Part shown: positions 14,918 through 24,600 of the stretch, piece after piece
How the letters are laid out: the number at the start of each line of letters is the position of its first letter
How positions within the stretch are numbered: the first letter of the stretch is position 1
Source: Myxococcales bacterium
GTDB taxonomy: Bacteria; Myxococcota_A; UBA9042
Reading direction: 5' to 3'
Assembly: GCA_023954815.1 (NCBI GenBank)
Contig: JAGSHB010000046.1
Span: forward strand, 1-36,974
DNA: 36,974 nucleotides
Position numbers and translations under genes: made by a program
The notes under the pieces: generated by a model
What the model was told of the DNA's origin: nothing
Database searches by the model: none
What the model saw: the letters and a program-made list of their open reading frames with translations, nothing else

Positions 14918-16756
14918 ATGAACACTGCGACCCTGCGCCTCACCCTGCGCTGCAACTTGAATTGTCCATTTTGCAACGCTCGCTCTGATCACGAGCCGGC
15001 CAAATCACACCAAGCGCTCAGCGCCGAATTGCAGCGGGCCCTCGATGACGGCGCGAGGGAGGTCGTGATCACCGGCGGCGAGCCCACCCTGCACCCCGCG
15101 TTGCCGGCACTCGTGGCCCAGGCGACCGCGGCGGGTAGCCGTGTGGTGGTGGAGACCAACGCCTTGGCGCTGACCCTGCCAGGACGAATCGATGAGCTCG
15201 TGGCGGCCGGCCGGCCGACGATTCGGTGGGGCATCTACAATGTCGGCGCGGCGGCGGACACGATGGGCCAGCGGCCGGGTGCCTTTGCGTTGGGACTCAA
15301 GGGATTGCAGTTGGCCGAATCGGCTGGGTTACCGATCGAACTGTCACTGGCTGTCACGGCCCGCACGGACGTCACCAACGTTGTCTCGTGGCTTGTGGAA
15401 GAGCTGCCGGCGGTCACCCAGTTGATGGTGCGACTGGTCAAGGAAGCCCCTGCTGGCTGGGTCCTCGGCCCTGCTCAGGCGGGCCCTGCGCTCAAATCTC
15501 TAGCGACCGCCTGCGACACATCCGGCCTGACCTTGGTCATGGAGCCGCGCTACGCCCTGCCCTTGTGTGCACTGAGCGGCGCCAACCGCTTTGGGGCGCT
15601 CTTTCGGGTCGCTGCCAGCGGAGACGGCAGTCACCTACGCCGGATCGATGCATGCGACGAGTGCGCCATCGCGGACATGTGCCCAGGCGTGGATGCGCAT
15701 TGGGTACGTGCGGTCGGGCAGGCTGATTTCAAACCGGTCACCTCAGGGCAGAGGCGACGGGCGCGCGGGTTGTTCACCGGAAGCAGCGCGCGTCAGTCCA
15801 TGATCGATCCCAGCGAAGGCATGTGGAGCGAGGAAGGCGGCAACGCCCAACTCGAACGGGTGCTGCGGGTGAACTTTCACTGCAATCAAGACTGCGCCTT
15901 CTGTTTCGTCGACCGCGTGCTCCCGGCCCCAGATGGCCAGCACATCCGTTCGCAGATCGACCGTGCCGCTGCCGATGGCGTCTCGCTGCTCTCGTTGAGC
16001 GGCGGCGAACCGACCCTCGATCCCGACCTTGCCTCCTATGTTGCGCAGGCGACTGACCTGGGAATTCGGGTACAGATCCAAACCAACGCGACGCGCCTAG
16101 CAAAGCCAGAATTGGCCGAAAGGCTCGCAAAAGCAGGATTATCGGAGGCTTTCGTCTCGCTCCACGGCGCTGTGGCCGACATCTCCGACGGCGTGACGCG
16201 GGCACCTGGGACGTTTGAGCAGACCCTCTTGGGCATCGATCAGCTGTTGCATTACGGCGTCCATGTCAGCCTGAATTGCGTCATTACCGGGCCAAACCAA
16301 CGAGACCTGGAGGCGCTCCCCCACCTCATCGCGCAGCGCTGGAAAGGCAAGCCAACGATCAACTTCTCGTGGGCCAACGCCAACAGCGGCATGGTGCCCG
16401 TGTCCAATGCTGTGACGCCGCGGTTTTCGACTGTGAAACCTCACGTCGCCCGCGCCCTGCAAGCCTGTCGCGATCTCGCGTTGGACTGGCGCGGACTGAC
16501 CGGCGAATGCGGCGTGCCGCTGTGCTTTCCGGAGCCCGGCTGGCTCGATTTGGCGCAAGTGCCGGAGCTTGGCACCGCTGCGCCTGGTCCAGGTTTTGAC
16601 AAGCCAAGCGCCTGTGAAGGATGCGAATTGTCCAACCGATGCGTCGGCGTGAGAGCCGGATATGCCGCCCTTCACGGCACCGATGAAGTGCAGCCAATTC
16701 GGGATCTACAAAAATGGCAGCGCGCATGGCGTGACTTCCGGCGCAAAACGGAATAG
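14918..16756 (+). CDS. Tandem (twin) radical SAM protein with two auxiliary-cluster-like Cys sets
   Basis: The 612-residue protein is built as two complete radical SAM units. Half 1 has the SAM-cluster motif C12-x3-C16-x2-C19 (RCNLNCPFC), GGEPT at about 52-56, and a C-terminal set C217 (LPLC) plus C246-x2-C249-x5-C255. Half 2 repeats the plan: C322-x3-C326-x2-C329 (HCNQDCAFC), GGEPT at about 363, C536 (VPLC; a further C531), and C566-x2-C569-x5-C575. Each half could therefore hold one radical SAM [4Fe-4S] cluster and one twitch/SPASM-like auxiliary cluster, as in enzymes that modify peptides or make cofactors. The substrate is unknown and no small precursor-peptide gene was recognised nearby. 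The ATG at 14918 has a weak ribosome site (CGGA). It follows the large lipoprotein gene by 12 nt. Confidence 0.88.
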   Translation: MNTATLRLTLRCNLNCPFCNARSDHEPAKSHQALSAELQRALDDGAREVVITGGEPTLHPALPALVAQATAAGSRVVVETNALALTLPGRIDELVAAGRPTIRWGIYNVGAAADTMGQRPGAFALGLKGLQLAESAGLPIELSLAVTARTDVTNVVSWLVEELPAVTQLMVRLVKEAPAGWVLGPAQAGPALKSLATACDTSGLTLVMEPRYALPLCALSGANRFGALFRVAASGDGSHLRRIDACDECAIADMCPGVDAHWVRAVGQADFKPVTSGQRRRARGLFTGSSARQSMIDPSEGMWSEEGGNAQLERVLRVNFHCNQDCAFCFVDRVLPAPDGQHIRSQIDRAAADGVSLLSLSGGEPTLDPDLASYVAQATDLGIRVQIQTNATRLAKPELAERLAKAGLSEAFVSLHGAVADISDGVTRAPGTFEQTLLGIDQLLHYGVHVSLNCVITGPNQRDLEALPHLIAQRWKGKPTINFSWANANSGMVPVSNAVTPRFSTVKPHVARALQACRDLALDWRGLTGECGVPLCFPEPGWLDLAQVPELGTAAPGPGFDKPSACEGCELSNRCVGVRAGYAALHGTDEVQPIRDLQKWQRAWRDFRRKTE

Positions 16757-16907
16757 TCAGACCGCCCGGCGACATGAACGCAGGTCGCCTTGGTCAGAGG
16801 TTGCAACGTCCGGCCCGCACGAGAGCGGTGTCTCGACAGGCGCAACCAATGGCCCCATTGCGGGGGAGACCCCACCCAACGACGTTAGACGAGGGAGCAG
16901 CGTACTC
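16757..16907 (+). other. 151-nt gap before the Bat operon
   Basis: The frame upstream of the MoxR start is open back to 16662, but that extension has no family match and overlaps the radical SAM gene. The gap contains a small GGGG/CCCC hairpin (about 16862-16873) and a GAGGGAG ribosome site near 16891-16897. No confident promoter hexamers were found, so the operon could start here or be read through from the radical SAM gene. Confidence 0.4.
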
Positions 16908-17894
16908 ATGCAGGACATTCGAATTCTCAATGAGTTGGTTCGCCAAGAGTCACAGTTCATCGACGGACTCCTGGCTGAGATGCAGAAAGTAGTGGTTGGC
17001 CAGACCGAGATGGTCGAGCGGCTGCTGATCGGCATGCTGACCGGTGGTCACGTGCTGCTAGAAGGTGTGCCGGGGTTGGCGAAGACCCTGACGGTGCGCA
17101 CCCTGGCCGACACCATGCAGGTGGCGTTCCAGCGCATTCAGTTCACGCCCGATCTGCTGCCCGCCGACATTCTTGGCACCCAGATCTACAATCCGCGCGA
17201 TCAGACCTTCAGCGTGAAGAAGGGCCCGATCTTCTCGAACCTCATCCTGGCTGACGAGATCAACCGTGCGCCGGCCAAGGTGCAGTCGGCGCTACTCGAA
17301 GCGATGCAGGAGCGGCAGGTCACCATCGGTGAGACCACGTTCAAGCTCGCATCGCCCTTTCTGGTGCTCGCTACGCAGAACCCGATCGAGCAGGAAGGCA
17401 CCTACCCGCTGCCCGAAGCGCAGGTCGACCGTTTCATGCTCATGGTCAAGGTCGGCTACCCCTCCAAAGAGGAAGAGCTGAAGATTCTTGAGCAGGCGAC
17501 CAGCGGCTATTCGGCCGATGTTCAGGGCATTATCACGGGAGAGCAGCTGCAAAAAGCGCGTGATGTGGTCCGTGACATCCACATCGATGATCAGCTCAAG
17601 CGCTACATCATCGACCTGATCTTCGCGACCCGTGAGCCTCGCAAGCACGGTCTCGGTGACGCGTCTGAGTACATCGAGTTCGGTGCCAGTCCCCGTGCGA
17701 GCATCTACCTGACCATGGCGGCCAAGGCCCACGCCTTCTTGCGCCATCGCGGCTACGTCATCCCGGAGGACATCAAGGCTGTCGGCATGGACGTGCTGCG
17801 GCATCGCGTGATCCTGACGTACCAGGCGGAGGCCGAGCAGTTGACCAGTGAGGACATCGTTCAGCGCATCTTCGATCGCATCGACGTGCCCTAG
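16908..17894 (+). CDS. moxR: MoxR-family AAA+ ATPase
   Basis: The 328-residue cytoplasmic AAA+ ATPase of the MoxR family acts as a chaperone-like partner of VWA-domain proteins. The Walker A motif is GVPGLAKT (about 53-60), Walker B is LILADEINR (about 113-121), and the sensor 1 region is LATQNPIEQEGTYPLPEAQVDRF, very typical of the family. The C-terminal lid contains ASPRASIYLTMAAKAHAFLRH. The start at 16908 (MQDIRILNEL) is fixed by a GAGGGAG ribosome site and by family length. It is the first gene of a moxR-DUF58-batD-batA-batB type operon, the classical order for the Bat system, in which MoxR is thought to act on the VWA proteins encoded downstream. Confidence 0.95.
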   Translation: MQDIRILNELVRQESQFIDGLLAEMQKVVVGQTEMVERLLIGMLTGGHVLLEGVPGLAKTLTVRTLADTMQVAFQRIQFTPDLLPADILGTQIYNPRDQTFSVKKGPIFSNLILADEINRAPAKVQSALLEAMQERQVTIGETTFKLASPFLVLATQNPIEQEGTYPLPEAQVDRFMLMVKVGYPSKEEELKILEQATSGYSADVQGIITGEQLQKARDVVRDIHIDDQLKRYIIDLIFATREPRKHGLGDASEYIEFGASPRASIYLTMAAKAHAFLRHRGYVIPEDIKAVGMDVLRHRVILTYQAEAEQLTSEDIVQRIFDRIDVP

Positions 17895-17960
17895 GAGCAG
17901 TCGGTTGGTTCGCTCGTCTGGGTGATGGGCGTTGGCAAGGGTTTGGAGGGAGCGGAGCGC

Positions 17961-18839
17961 ATGGCAGCGACGAGCGAGATCCTAAAAAAGGTCCGCGAGA
18001 TCGAATTGGTGACGAGGCGGCTGGTCAACACCACGCTGGCTGGGCAGTACCATGCTGTGTTCAAGGGCCGGGGCATGAGCTTCGATACCGTGCGCGAGTA
18101 CCAGCCCGGCGACGACGTTCGCATGATCGACTGGAACGTGACGGCGCGTACGGGCGAGCCCTTCATCAAGACCTTCGTCGAAGAGCGCGAGCTGACGGTG
18201 CTCATCGCGGTCGATATGAGCGCGTCGGGTGAGTTCGGTACGGTCGATCAGAGCAAGCGCGAGTTGGCTGCCGAAATCGCGGCTGTGCTGGCCTTTTCGG
18301 CTATCAAGAACAACGACCGGGTTGGCTTGGTGATGTTCTCGGACCGCATCGAGCGCTACATCCCACCGAAGAAGGGCCGCGCCCACGTGCTGCGGGTGAT
18401 TTTTGAGCTGCTGGAGTTCGTTCCGCAGGGGACGGGCACTGACATCGAAGCCGCGTGCACCTACCTGACCAACATCCAGCGCCGCCGCTCGGTGGTGTTT
18501 CTGCTCAGTGACTTCATCGCCGACGACTACGAGCGCGCCTTGGGCATCGCTGGCCGCCGCCACGACCTCGTTCCCCTGGTCATCGAGGACGAAAAAGAGG
18601 TCGCTTTGCCCGATCTTGGGCTCTTGGCGCTCGAAGATGCAGAGACCGGCGACGTGCTCTGGTTTGACAGCGGCTCAAAGTCAGTTCGCAACAAATACGC
18701 GAAGATTGCGGCCTCTATGCGGGCAGCGCGTGACAAATCCTTTCGTAAGCACGGCATGGAGCCCATCAGCGCAACCGTCGGTCAGAGCTACCTGCCGGCA
18801 CTCACCGCCTACTTCCGCCGTCGCGCGGCCCGTCAGTAA
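17961..18839 (+). CDS. DUF58 domain protein (VWA-like, Bat operon)
   Basis: The 292-residue cytoplasmic protein has the DUF58 core signature FKGRGMSFDTVREYQPGDD followed by VRMIDWNVTARTGEPFIK and the VWA-type segment VLIAVDMSASGEFG (a DxSxS metal site). VVFLLSDFI further on corresponds to the conserved Asp strand. DUF58 proteins nearly always sit next to moxR and are thought to work with it. The ATG at 17961 (MAATSEILKK) is chosen because GGAGGG lies about 10 nt upstream; a GTG at 17922 would add 13 non-conserved residues. The gap to moxR is 66 nt and to the next gene 21 nt. Confidence 0.92.
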   Translation: MAATSEILKKVREIELVTRRLVNTTLAGQYHAVFKGRGMSFDTVREYQPGDDVRMIDWNVTARTGEPFIKTFVEERELTVLIAVDMSASGEFGTVDQSKRELAAEIAAVLAFSAIKNNDRVGLVMFSDRIERYIPPKKGRAHVLRVIFELLEFVPQGTGTDIEAACTYLTNIQRRRSVVFLLSDFIADDYERALGIAGRRHDLVPLVIEDEKEVALPDLGLLALEDAETGDVLWFDSGSKSVRNKYAKIAASMRAARDKSFRKHGMEPISATVGQSYLPALTAYFRRRAARQ

Positions 18840-18860
18840 TCTGGAGTAGAGACGAAACCG

Positions 18861-20555
18861 ATGCGATCCACCCTGCCCCGCTTGCTGATCTTGCTCGCCG
18901 CTCATGCGGTTGTGCTGCCGAGTGTCGCCCAGACGCCGGGCGCCGCCCAGACGCCGGGCGCAGCACAGACGCCAGGCGCTGCGGTGCCAGCTGCTGATCC
19001 CAAGACAGGCATTCGACCGCTCCCCACGGCGGCCGCTCCCAAGGCAGCGGTGAAGAAGGCGCCGGTCAAAGTCAGCGCCACGCTCAGCAAACCCGAGCCC
19101 GTCTTTGGCGACCGATTCGAAGTGGTCGTCGTGCTGCGTTATCCGACTGATGTGCGCGCGTTCTTCCCCCGTAATCCCGATCTCAAACCCCTGCTGACCC
19201 TGCCCGGTGATGCGGGTCGGGTGGAGCGTCGTGAGGAAAATGGCGAGACGGTCGAGGTGCTGCATATCCCCGTCTTGGCCGTAAAATCAGGGCTTTTGCG
19301 CACGCCGAAGGTCGAGGTGCCCTGGCACCGCGTGACGGCGAGTGGCGGCGCTGGTGAGAGCGGGACGGCCACGTTGAAGGGGCTGCGGATCGTGGTGCGC
19401 AGCCAGTTCGCGGATGCGACCGATGTCAAAGCTGCGCCCCTGCCCAAACCGATGCCGCTCGTCGAAGAGAATGTGCCGCTCAAGGTGGGCCTGCTGGTCC
19501 TAGCCATGATGCTGCTCGCCGGTGCGCTGACGGCTGTGGGTCTGCGGGTCTACCGCAATCGCGCCCTCCGTGCCGAGCCTGAGCCCGAGATTCCGCCGCA
19601 CGTGGTGGCGTTCGGAAAGATCGCCAATCTGCGTAAGTCTGAGCGGCTGGGTGATGGCGAACCGCGCCTGATTCTCGGTGAGATCAGCGCCATTTTACGA
19701 GAATACGTCGGCCGGCGTTATCGCATGCCCGCGCTGGACATGACGTCGACCGAGCTGCTCGAGTCCTTGGATGACAAGGACCTGCGCGGCGTCCAGCTGA
19801 GTGAATTCCAAGACTTTACCTCGATTGGCGATCTGGTGAAGTTCGCCAAGCAGCCCGCAACCCCTGAATTTCTAGGCGAACAGCTGACGTGGGTCGAGCG
19901 GGTCGTCGATCGCACCATGCAGACGCCAGAGGAAGTGGAGCGCCTGCGCCAGCAGAAGATCGCGCGCTTGGCACGGCAGAAGCGTCTGCAGATTCAGGTG
20001 ATGGCCCCGGCGCAGTTGCGGCTGTTGGCCTTTGCGATCGACTTGTTCATCGGCGGCGCGCTAACGCTGCTCATCGCGTGGCTCGCTATCGATACGGCCA
20101 AGCAGGGATTGTTTGACGCGAGCTACGGCGTCTTTATCGCCTGGCTCGTGCTGCGCGACTTGTTGGGTGATGCGTCCCCCGGTAAGGCCATCGTCGGACT
20201 GCGCATCGCCCAATGGGATGAGACCTTTGAGGTCGACGCTGAGGCAGCCCTGCGAGAGGACGCGGCCGCTCGGCGCCTGTCACGGCAAGCTGCTGTGGCG
20301 AGTTTTGGCGCACGATTGCAGCGGAACCTGTTGATGATCTTGCCCGGCGCGGGTCTCGCGGCTGAGGCGCTGACGTGCTGGTATCTGCCAGAGATGCGGC
20401 GCCTGGGCGATCAGTGGGCAGAGACCCGCGTCATCGATGCGCGCTATGGCTTGCGCAAAGTTGTCACCGGTTGGGGTCCAGGCGCGGTCGTGGCCGTGTG
20501 TGCCCTCGTCGCCTTGCTACTGCCGCTATTTGTACTGGGAGGGCGCCCGCTATGA
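18861..20555 (+). CDS. BatD/DUF4381-like protein fused to a C-terminal RDD membrane domain
   Basis: The 564-residue inner-membrane protein has a signal peptide cleaved after SVA (residue 23). An Ala/Pro/Gln repeat linker follows, then a periplasmic beta domain (about 70-195; VKVSATLSKPEPVFGDRFEV, with PWHRVTASG near its end). A membrane helix spans about 203-228. The cytoplasmic region (ILREYVGRRYRMPALDMTSTE and DLVKFAKQPATPEF, about 255-350) resembles the soluble tail of BatD/DUF4381 proteins. Residues of about 384-560 form an RDD-type domain (QLRLLAFAIDLFIGG, LVLRDLLGDASPGKAIVGLR) with several membrane helices. The fusion of a Bat-type protein to an RDD domain is unusual. The stop overlaps the batA start by 4 nt (ATGA, 20552-20555). 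Confidence 0.8.
   Translation: MRSTLPRLLILLAAHAVVLPSVAQTPGAAQTPGAAQTPGAAVPAADPKTGIRPLPTAAAPKAAVKKAPVKVSATLSKPEPVFGDRFEVVVVLRYPTDVRAFFPRNPDLKPLLTLPGDAGRVERREENGETVEVLHIPVLAVKSGLLRTPKVEVPWHRVTASGGAGESGTATLKGLRIVVRSQFADATDVKAAPLPKPMPLVEENVPLKVGLLVLAMMLLAGALTAVGLRVYRNRALRAEPEPEIPPHVVAFGKIANLRKSERLGDGEPRLILGEISAILREYVGRRYRMPALDMTSTELLESLDDKDLRGVQLSEFQDFTSIGDLVKFAKQPATPEFLGEQLTWVERVVDRTMQTPEEVERLRQQKIARLARQKRLQIQVMAPAQLRLLAFAIDLFIGGALTLLIAWLAIDTAKQGLFDASYGVFIAWLVLRDLLGDASPGKAIVGLRIAQWDETFEVDAEAALREDAAARRLSRQAAVASFGARLQRNLLMILPGAGLAAEALTCWYLPEMRRLGDQWAETRVIDARYGLRKVVTGWGPGAVVAVCALVALLLPLFVLGGRPL
18927..18980 (+). repeat. Three tandem 18-nt coding repeats (AQTPGA)
   Basis: Three copies of an 18-nt unit (GCCCAGACGCCGGGCGCC and two near-identical versions) encode AQTPGA three times directly after the signal peptide. 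Copy number is likely variable between strains, because perfect or near-perfect short repeats expand and contract by slippage. Confidence 0.9.
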
Positions 20556-21670
20556 CGAGCAGCTTCACCCTTGAACATCCATGGTTTCTGCTGGGTCTGG
20601 TGCCTGTGCTGGCCCTCGCTTGGGTGCGTCTGCGCGCTGTTCCCGCCGCGCTGCGCGTGTCGAGTCTGAAGACCGCCCGTGCAGCCGGAACTGGGCCAAG
20701 AGCCCGGGTTTGGTGGCTGCCAGACGCCATTCGGCTTATCGCAGCGGGCCTGTTGGTCGTCGCTATGGCGCGCCCGCAGCAGATCGATCGGGAGCTGCTG
20801 AGCGGCGAGGGCATCGACATCATGATAGCCGTCGATATGAGCGGCTCCATGAACGCCATCGACGCATCTGAGGCGGACATCCAGAAGATTCAGTCCAAGG
20901 GATCAGAGCCGCTCAATCGCTTCGGGACGGCCCGCAAAATCCTCAAGCAGTTTATCCGTGAGCGCAAAAGTGACCGCATCGGCATCGTCATCTTCGGCGC
21001 CGAGGCCTACCTGCGCTTCCCGCCGACGCTCGACTACGTGCGCCTGCTCAACTCCCTCGATTCGCTGGTGCTCGACAACGGCCGTCGCCAAAGTAATACG
21101 GACAAGAACTGCTCCAATGGCTGCACGATCCCGGGCTCGGGCACGGCGATTGGCGACGCCCTCAACCGCGCGTACATGCGGCTAGAGCACAGCAAGGCCA
21201 AGTCCAAGATGATCATCCTGATCACCGACGGCAAGCAGGAAGGCGGCTCTATGGCCGGTGTCACCGTGCCGAAGTACATCGCCAGTTTGCCGGAGAAAGA
21301 GCGGGTTCGGATCTACACGTTCCAGGTCGGTTCAGGCCGTGATTCTAGGCTGCCAGCCGTCGATCCCCTGCGCGGCACCCTGCTGCGTGACCGGTTCGGC
21401 CGGGCGCAGTACCAGCGGCCCCAGCGGCCCTTCCCGACAGACCCCGAGCTGTTGCGTCAGATCGCAAAGCTGACCGGCGGCAAGTTCTACCAGAGCTACG
21501 ACCCCAAGAAGTTCGCGAAAGACTTCAAGGATTTGGAGCGCACGACCTTCAAGGTCAAAGTACACACCAACCGCAAAGAAATGTTCTTTCCGTGGTTGCT
21601 CGCGGGCCTGATTTTGCTGGGCTTTGAGCAATTGCTGCGGCTGACTTGGCTGCGGACCTTCCCGGCCTAA
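20552..21670 (+). CDS. batA: BatA-type VWA membrane protein
   Basis: The 372-residue inner-membrane protein has two N-terminal membrane helices (FLLGLVPVLALAWVRL and IRLIAAGLLVVAMA), a von Willebrand factor A domain facing the periplasm, and one C-terminal helix (FFPWLLAGLILLGFEQLL). The metal site is complete: D95-x-S97-x-S99 (DMSGS), T198 (GSGTAIG) and D226 (ITDGK). The RPQQ segment before the VWA domain is typical of BatA/BatB. An insertion at about 176-197 carries two Cys (KNCSNGCTIP), which could form a local disulfide. The start overlaps the previous stop (ATGA). In Bacteroides and Leptospira, Bat genes are tied to oxidative stress tolerance; the molecular role is not established. Confidence 0.92.
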   Translation: MTSSFTLEHPWFLLGLVPVLALAWVRLRAVPAALRVSSLKTARAAGTGPRARVWWLPDAIRLIAAGLLVVAMARPQQIDRELLSGEGIDIMIAVDMSGSMNAIDASEADIQKIQSKGSEPLNRFGTARKILKQFIRERKSDRIGIVIFGAEAYLRFPPTLDYVRLLNSLDSLVLDNGRRQSNTDKNCSNGCTIPGSGTAIGDALNRAYMRLEHSKAKSKMIILITDGKQEGGSMAGVTVPKYIASLPEKERVRIYTFQVGSGRDSRLPAVDPLRGTLLRDRFGRAQYQRPQRPFPTDPELLRQIAKLTGGKFYQSYDPKKFAKDFKDLERTTFKVKVHTNRKEMFFPWLLAGLILLGFEQLLRLTWLRTFPA

Positions 21671-21685
21671 GGAGCGACTGAGACG

Positions 21686-24600
21686 ATGGATGAGCTGACC
21701 TTCGCGAGCCCTGAGATGGCCTGGCTTGCCGTTCCCGCTGTCGTGCTGACAGCGTGGGGCTTGGTGCAGCTGCGTCGTTTGTCCATTCGTTTGGCCCGCT
21801 TGGGTACCGGCCCGGTGATTCATCGGCTCATCGCCAGTTTCTCGCCTCGCCGGGCGACTTGGCAGTGGGTCTGCGTGGGACTAGCCGGCGTGCTGCTCGC
21901 CGCGTCGGCCATGCGGCCCCGGTATGGGCTGCGCGAGACCGAGGTCGCCAACGCAGGAATCGACGTGGTCTTCGCCGTGGACGCGAGCAAGTCCATGCTG
22001 GTTCGCGATGTGGTGCCCAACCGATTGCAGGGCACGATGCTGGAGATTTCGGGGCTGCTCGAACAGCTCGCTGGCGGCCGCGTGGCCCTGGTGCCGTTCG
22101 CCGGAATTCCTTTCGTGCAGTGCCCGCTGACGACCGATCAGGAGGTCATTCGGACCTACATGGGCGAGCTCAAGCCGAGCGATATGCCCGTGGGCGGCAC
22201 CAATATCGGCCGCGCGATTAGCCTAGCTGCCGAGGTGCTCACGGGCGGCAAACAGCAGGCCGAGGCGAAGCTGCGCGGCAACTTAATCCCCCAATTTAAG
22301 GGCAGTAAGCACAAAGCCATCGTGTTGTTTAGCGACGGTGAAGACCACGAGGGCGCCGCGTTGAAGGCCGCCAAGAAGGCCGCCGCGCAGGGGATTCGCA
22401 TCTACACCGTCGGCGTGGGCTCTGGTTTTGGCGATCCGGTGCCGATCATCAGCGGTGATGGCACTGTGACGGGCACCCTGAAGGACAGCTCTGGCAATCC
22501 CATCTTCTCCAAGCTCAACGGCAAGCTGCTGACCGCGATCGCCAAAGCGACGGGCGGCAAGTACTTGCACTACGCCAACAAGACGGTGGTGCCGGACCTG
22601 TTCGCGGCGCTCGATGCGCTCGAAAAGGCCGAGTACGCCGAGACGTTTAAGCTGCTTGGCGAGGATCGGTACCAGTATCTGCTCGGTCCGGCGCTCCTGC
22701 TCCTGCTCATCAGCTTGTTGCTGACCCCGCGGCGGGCCCTGGCACGGGCCGCTGTCGTATTGGTCGGCTTGGCGATGCTGCCGATGCAGTCTGCCCAGGC
22801 TGCCAAACCAGCGCAGGTGCCGACCGCCTCGCAGATGGCCACGGCGCCGCCTGCAAAGTTAGCTCCGGCTGAGCCGCCGGCGGCGTCGCCGAAGCCAGCG
22901 GCCAAGAGATCCGGCGAGCGCACCCAGGCCGAGGCGCGGCGCGACCAGTCGTGGATGGAGCGCGAAAACCCCGACATCGCCGATGGCCGGGACCTCATCG
23001 CGGCGGGTAAGCCAGGAGAGGCGCTGACGGCGTTTCGCGCGGCGAAGGAAAACCGGCCAGAACACGCTGTTATTTGGTACAATATTGGCTTGTCACAGGC
23101 GATTTTGGGCCAGTACGAGGAGGCGGCCAAAGCCCTCGGGCGGGCGCTGTCGGCGCTGGCGGAGTCCGATCCTGAACTAGAGGCGGATATCCACTACACG
23201 AGCGGCACTTCCGAGTTGTTGTGGGGCCAGGATGTGTTGGCGCGAGCGGCGAGCGCGCGGCAGGCCAATGCGGGCGGCGGATCAGCCAAGCCCGACCCAG
23301 CTCCTGGCGCAACCCTCGGCGGCGCTCCGGGAAAGAAGGCGCCAGGAAAGAAGAGCGCAGCTACGGACGCCAAAACCGTGGAAAATGAGGCTGCTGGCCA
23401 CTTTCGCACGGCCGTTGAGCGGTTGCAGGAAGCGCTGATGGCCGCCCCTAGCCGGGTCGATGTGCGTCGCAATCTGGAGCTGGCGCGGATGCTGGCGTAC
23501 CCCCCGTGCGAGCGTCGCGACAAGGCGATGGAGCCGAACAATCAGGTCGCGCAAGCCAAGCCGCTCAAGCTCGATCCGAAGAAGAAAGAGACCAGCTTCA
23601 CCCTGGTGAGTTGCCCGATCGACCGGGACTTGTTTCAGCTGCCGCTACGCGCAGGTGATCGGCTGACCGTGACCGTCGACGCCAAGGAGCCGGACGACAA
23701 GCTCATCGATCCGCTCGACCGTGACAGCAGCCGCCCGGTGGAGCTGGCGGTGCAGCTGCGCAGCCTCGATGGGCAGACGGTGATTCGCGGCGGAGACGCC
23801 CCGACCCAGACCGTGCAGTGGGCGGACGTTCGGCAGGATGAGCGCATCTTGGTGGACGTGCGCAACGTGGCCGAGCAAGAAGCCAACTACGACTTGAAGG
23901 TGAAGATCTTACCCGCCTGCCCGCGGACCGAAGATCCACTGGAGCCCAACGACACGCTGCAGCAGGCCAAAGAGGTGCCGCTGGGCCGGCCGCTGCCCAT
24001 GCGTTTGTGCCCGCGCAATGAGGACTGGATCGCCGTGCGTCTGTCTGCCGGCCAGGGTGTGTTGGTCAAGGCCAAGGCTGAGTTTGACCTCGGCACAGAG
24101 ACCCTAGAGCTCGACGTGATGGGGCCCGATGGCGCCCTGCTGAGCCATGGTGTGCAGGCGAAAGAGGGCTATCTCGCGCGCATGGCCTACGCGCCGATTC
24201 CAGGGCTGTATTACGTCCGTGTGCGCGGTGGAATCGACACAGAAGCCAGCTATCAGCTTTCCATTTCGGTGCTGCCGCCGTGCCAACGCCGAGATGACGC
24301 CTACGAGCAAAACGACCAAGCGCTCAGCGCCAACCCCATGGCGAAGCGGCACTTGAGCGGTCCCCTGCCACCGATGCAGCTCTGCCCGGGTGATGACGAC
24401 TGGTACCAAGTCGAGCTGGCGCAGGGCGAGAGTCTATTCGTGGACCTGATGGCGAAAGTCGCTGAGTTGCCCGATGTGGCGCCGCTGGCCGGTCAGCTGA
24501 CGGTGACGGTGTACGACAGCGCTGGTCGGGTTTGGGGTAAGGCGAGAGGTGCACCACTGAAGGCCGGTCAGGAGAGTCTGGGACGGACCGCGGCCGTTTT

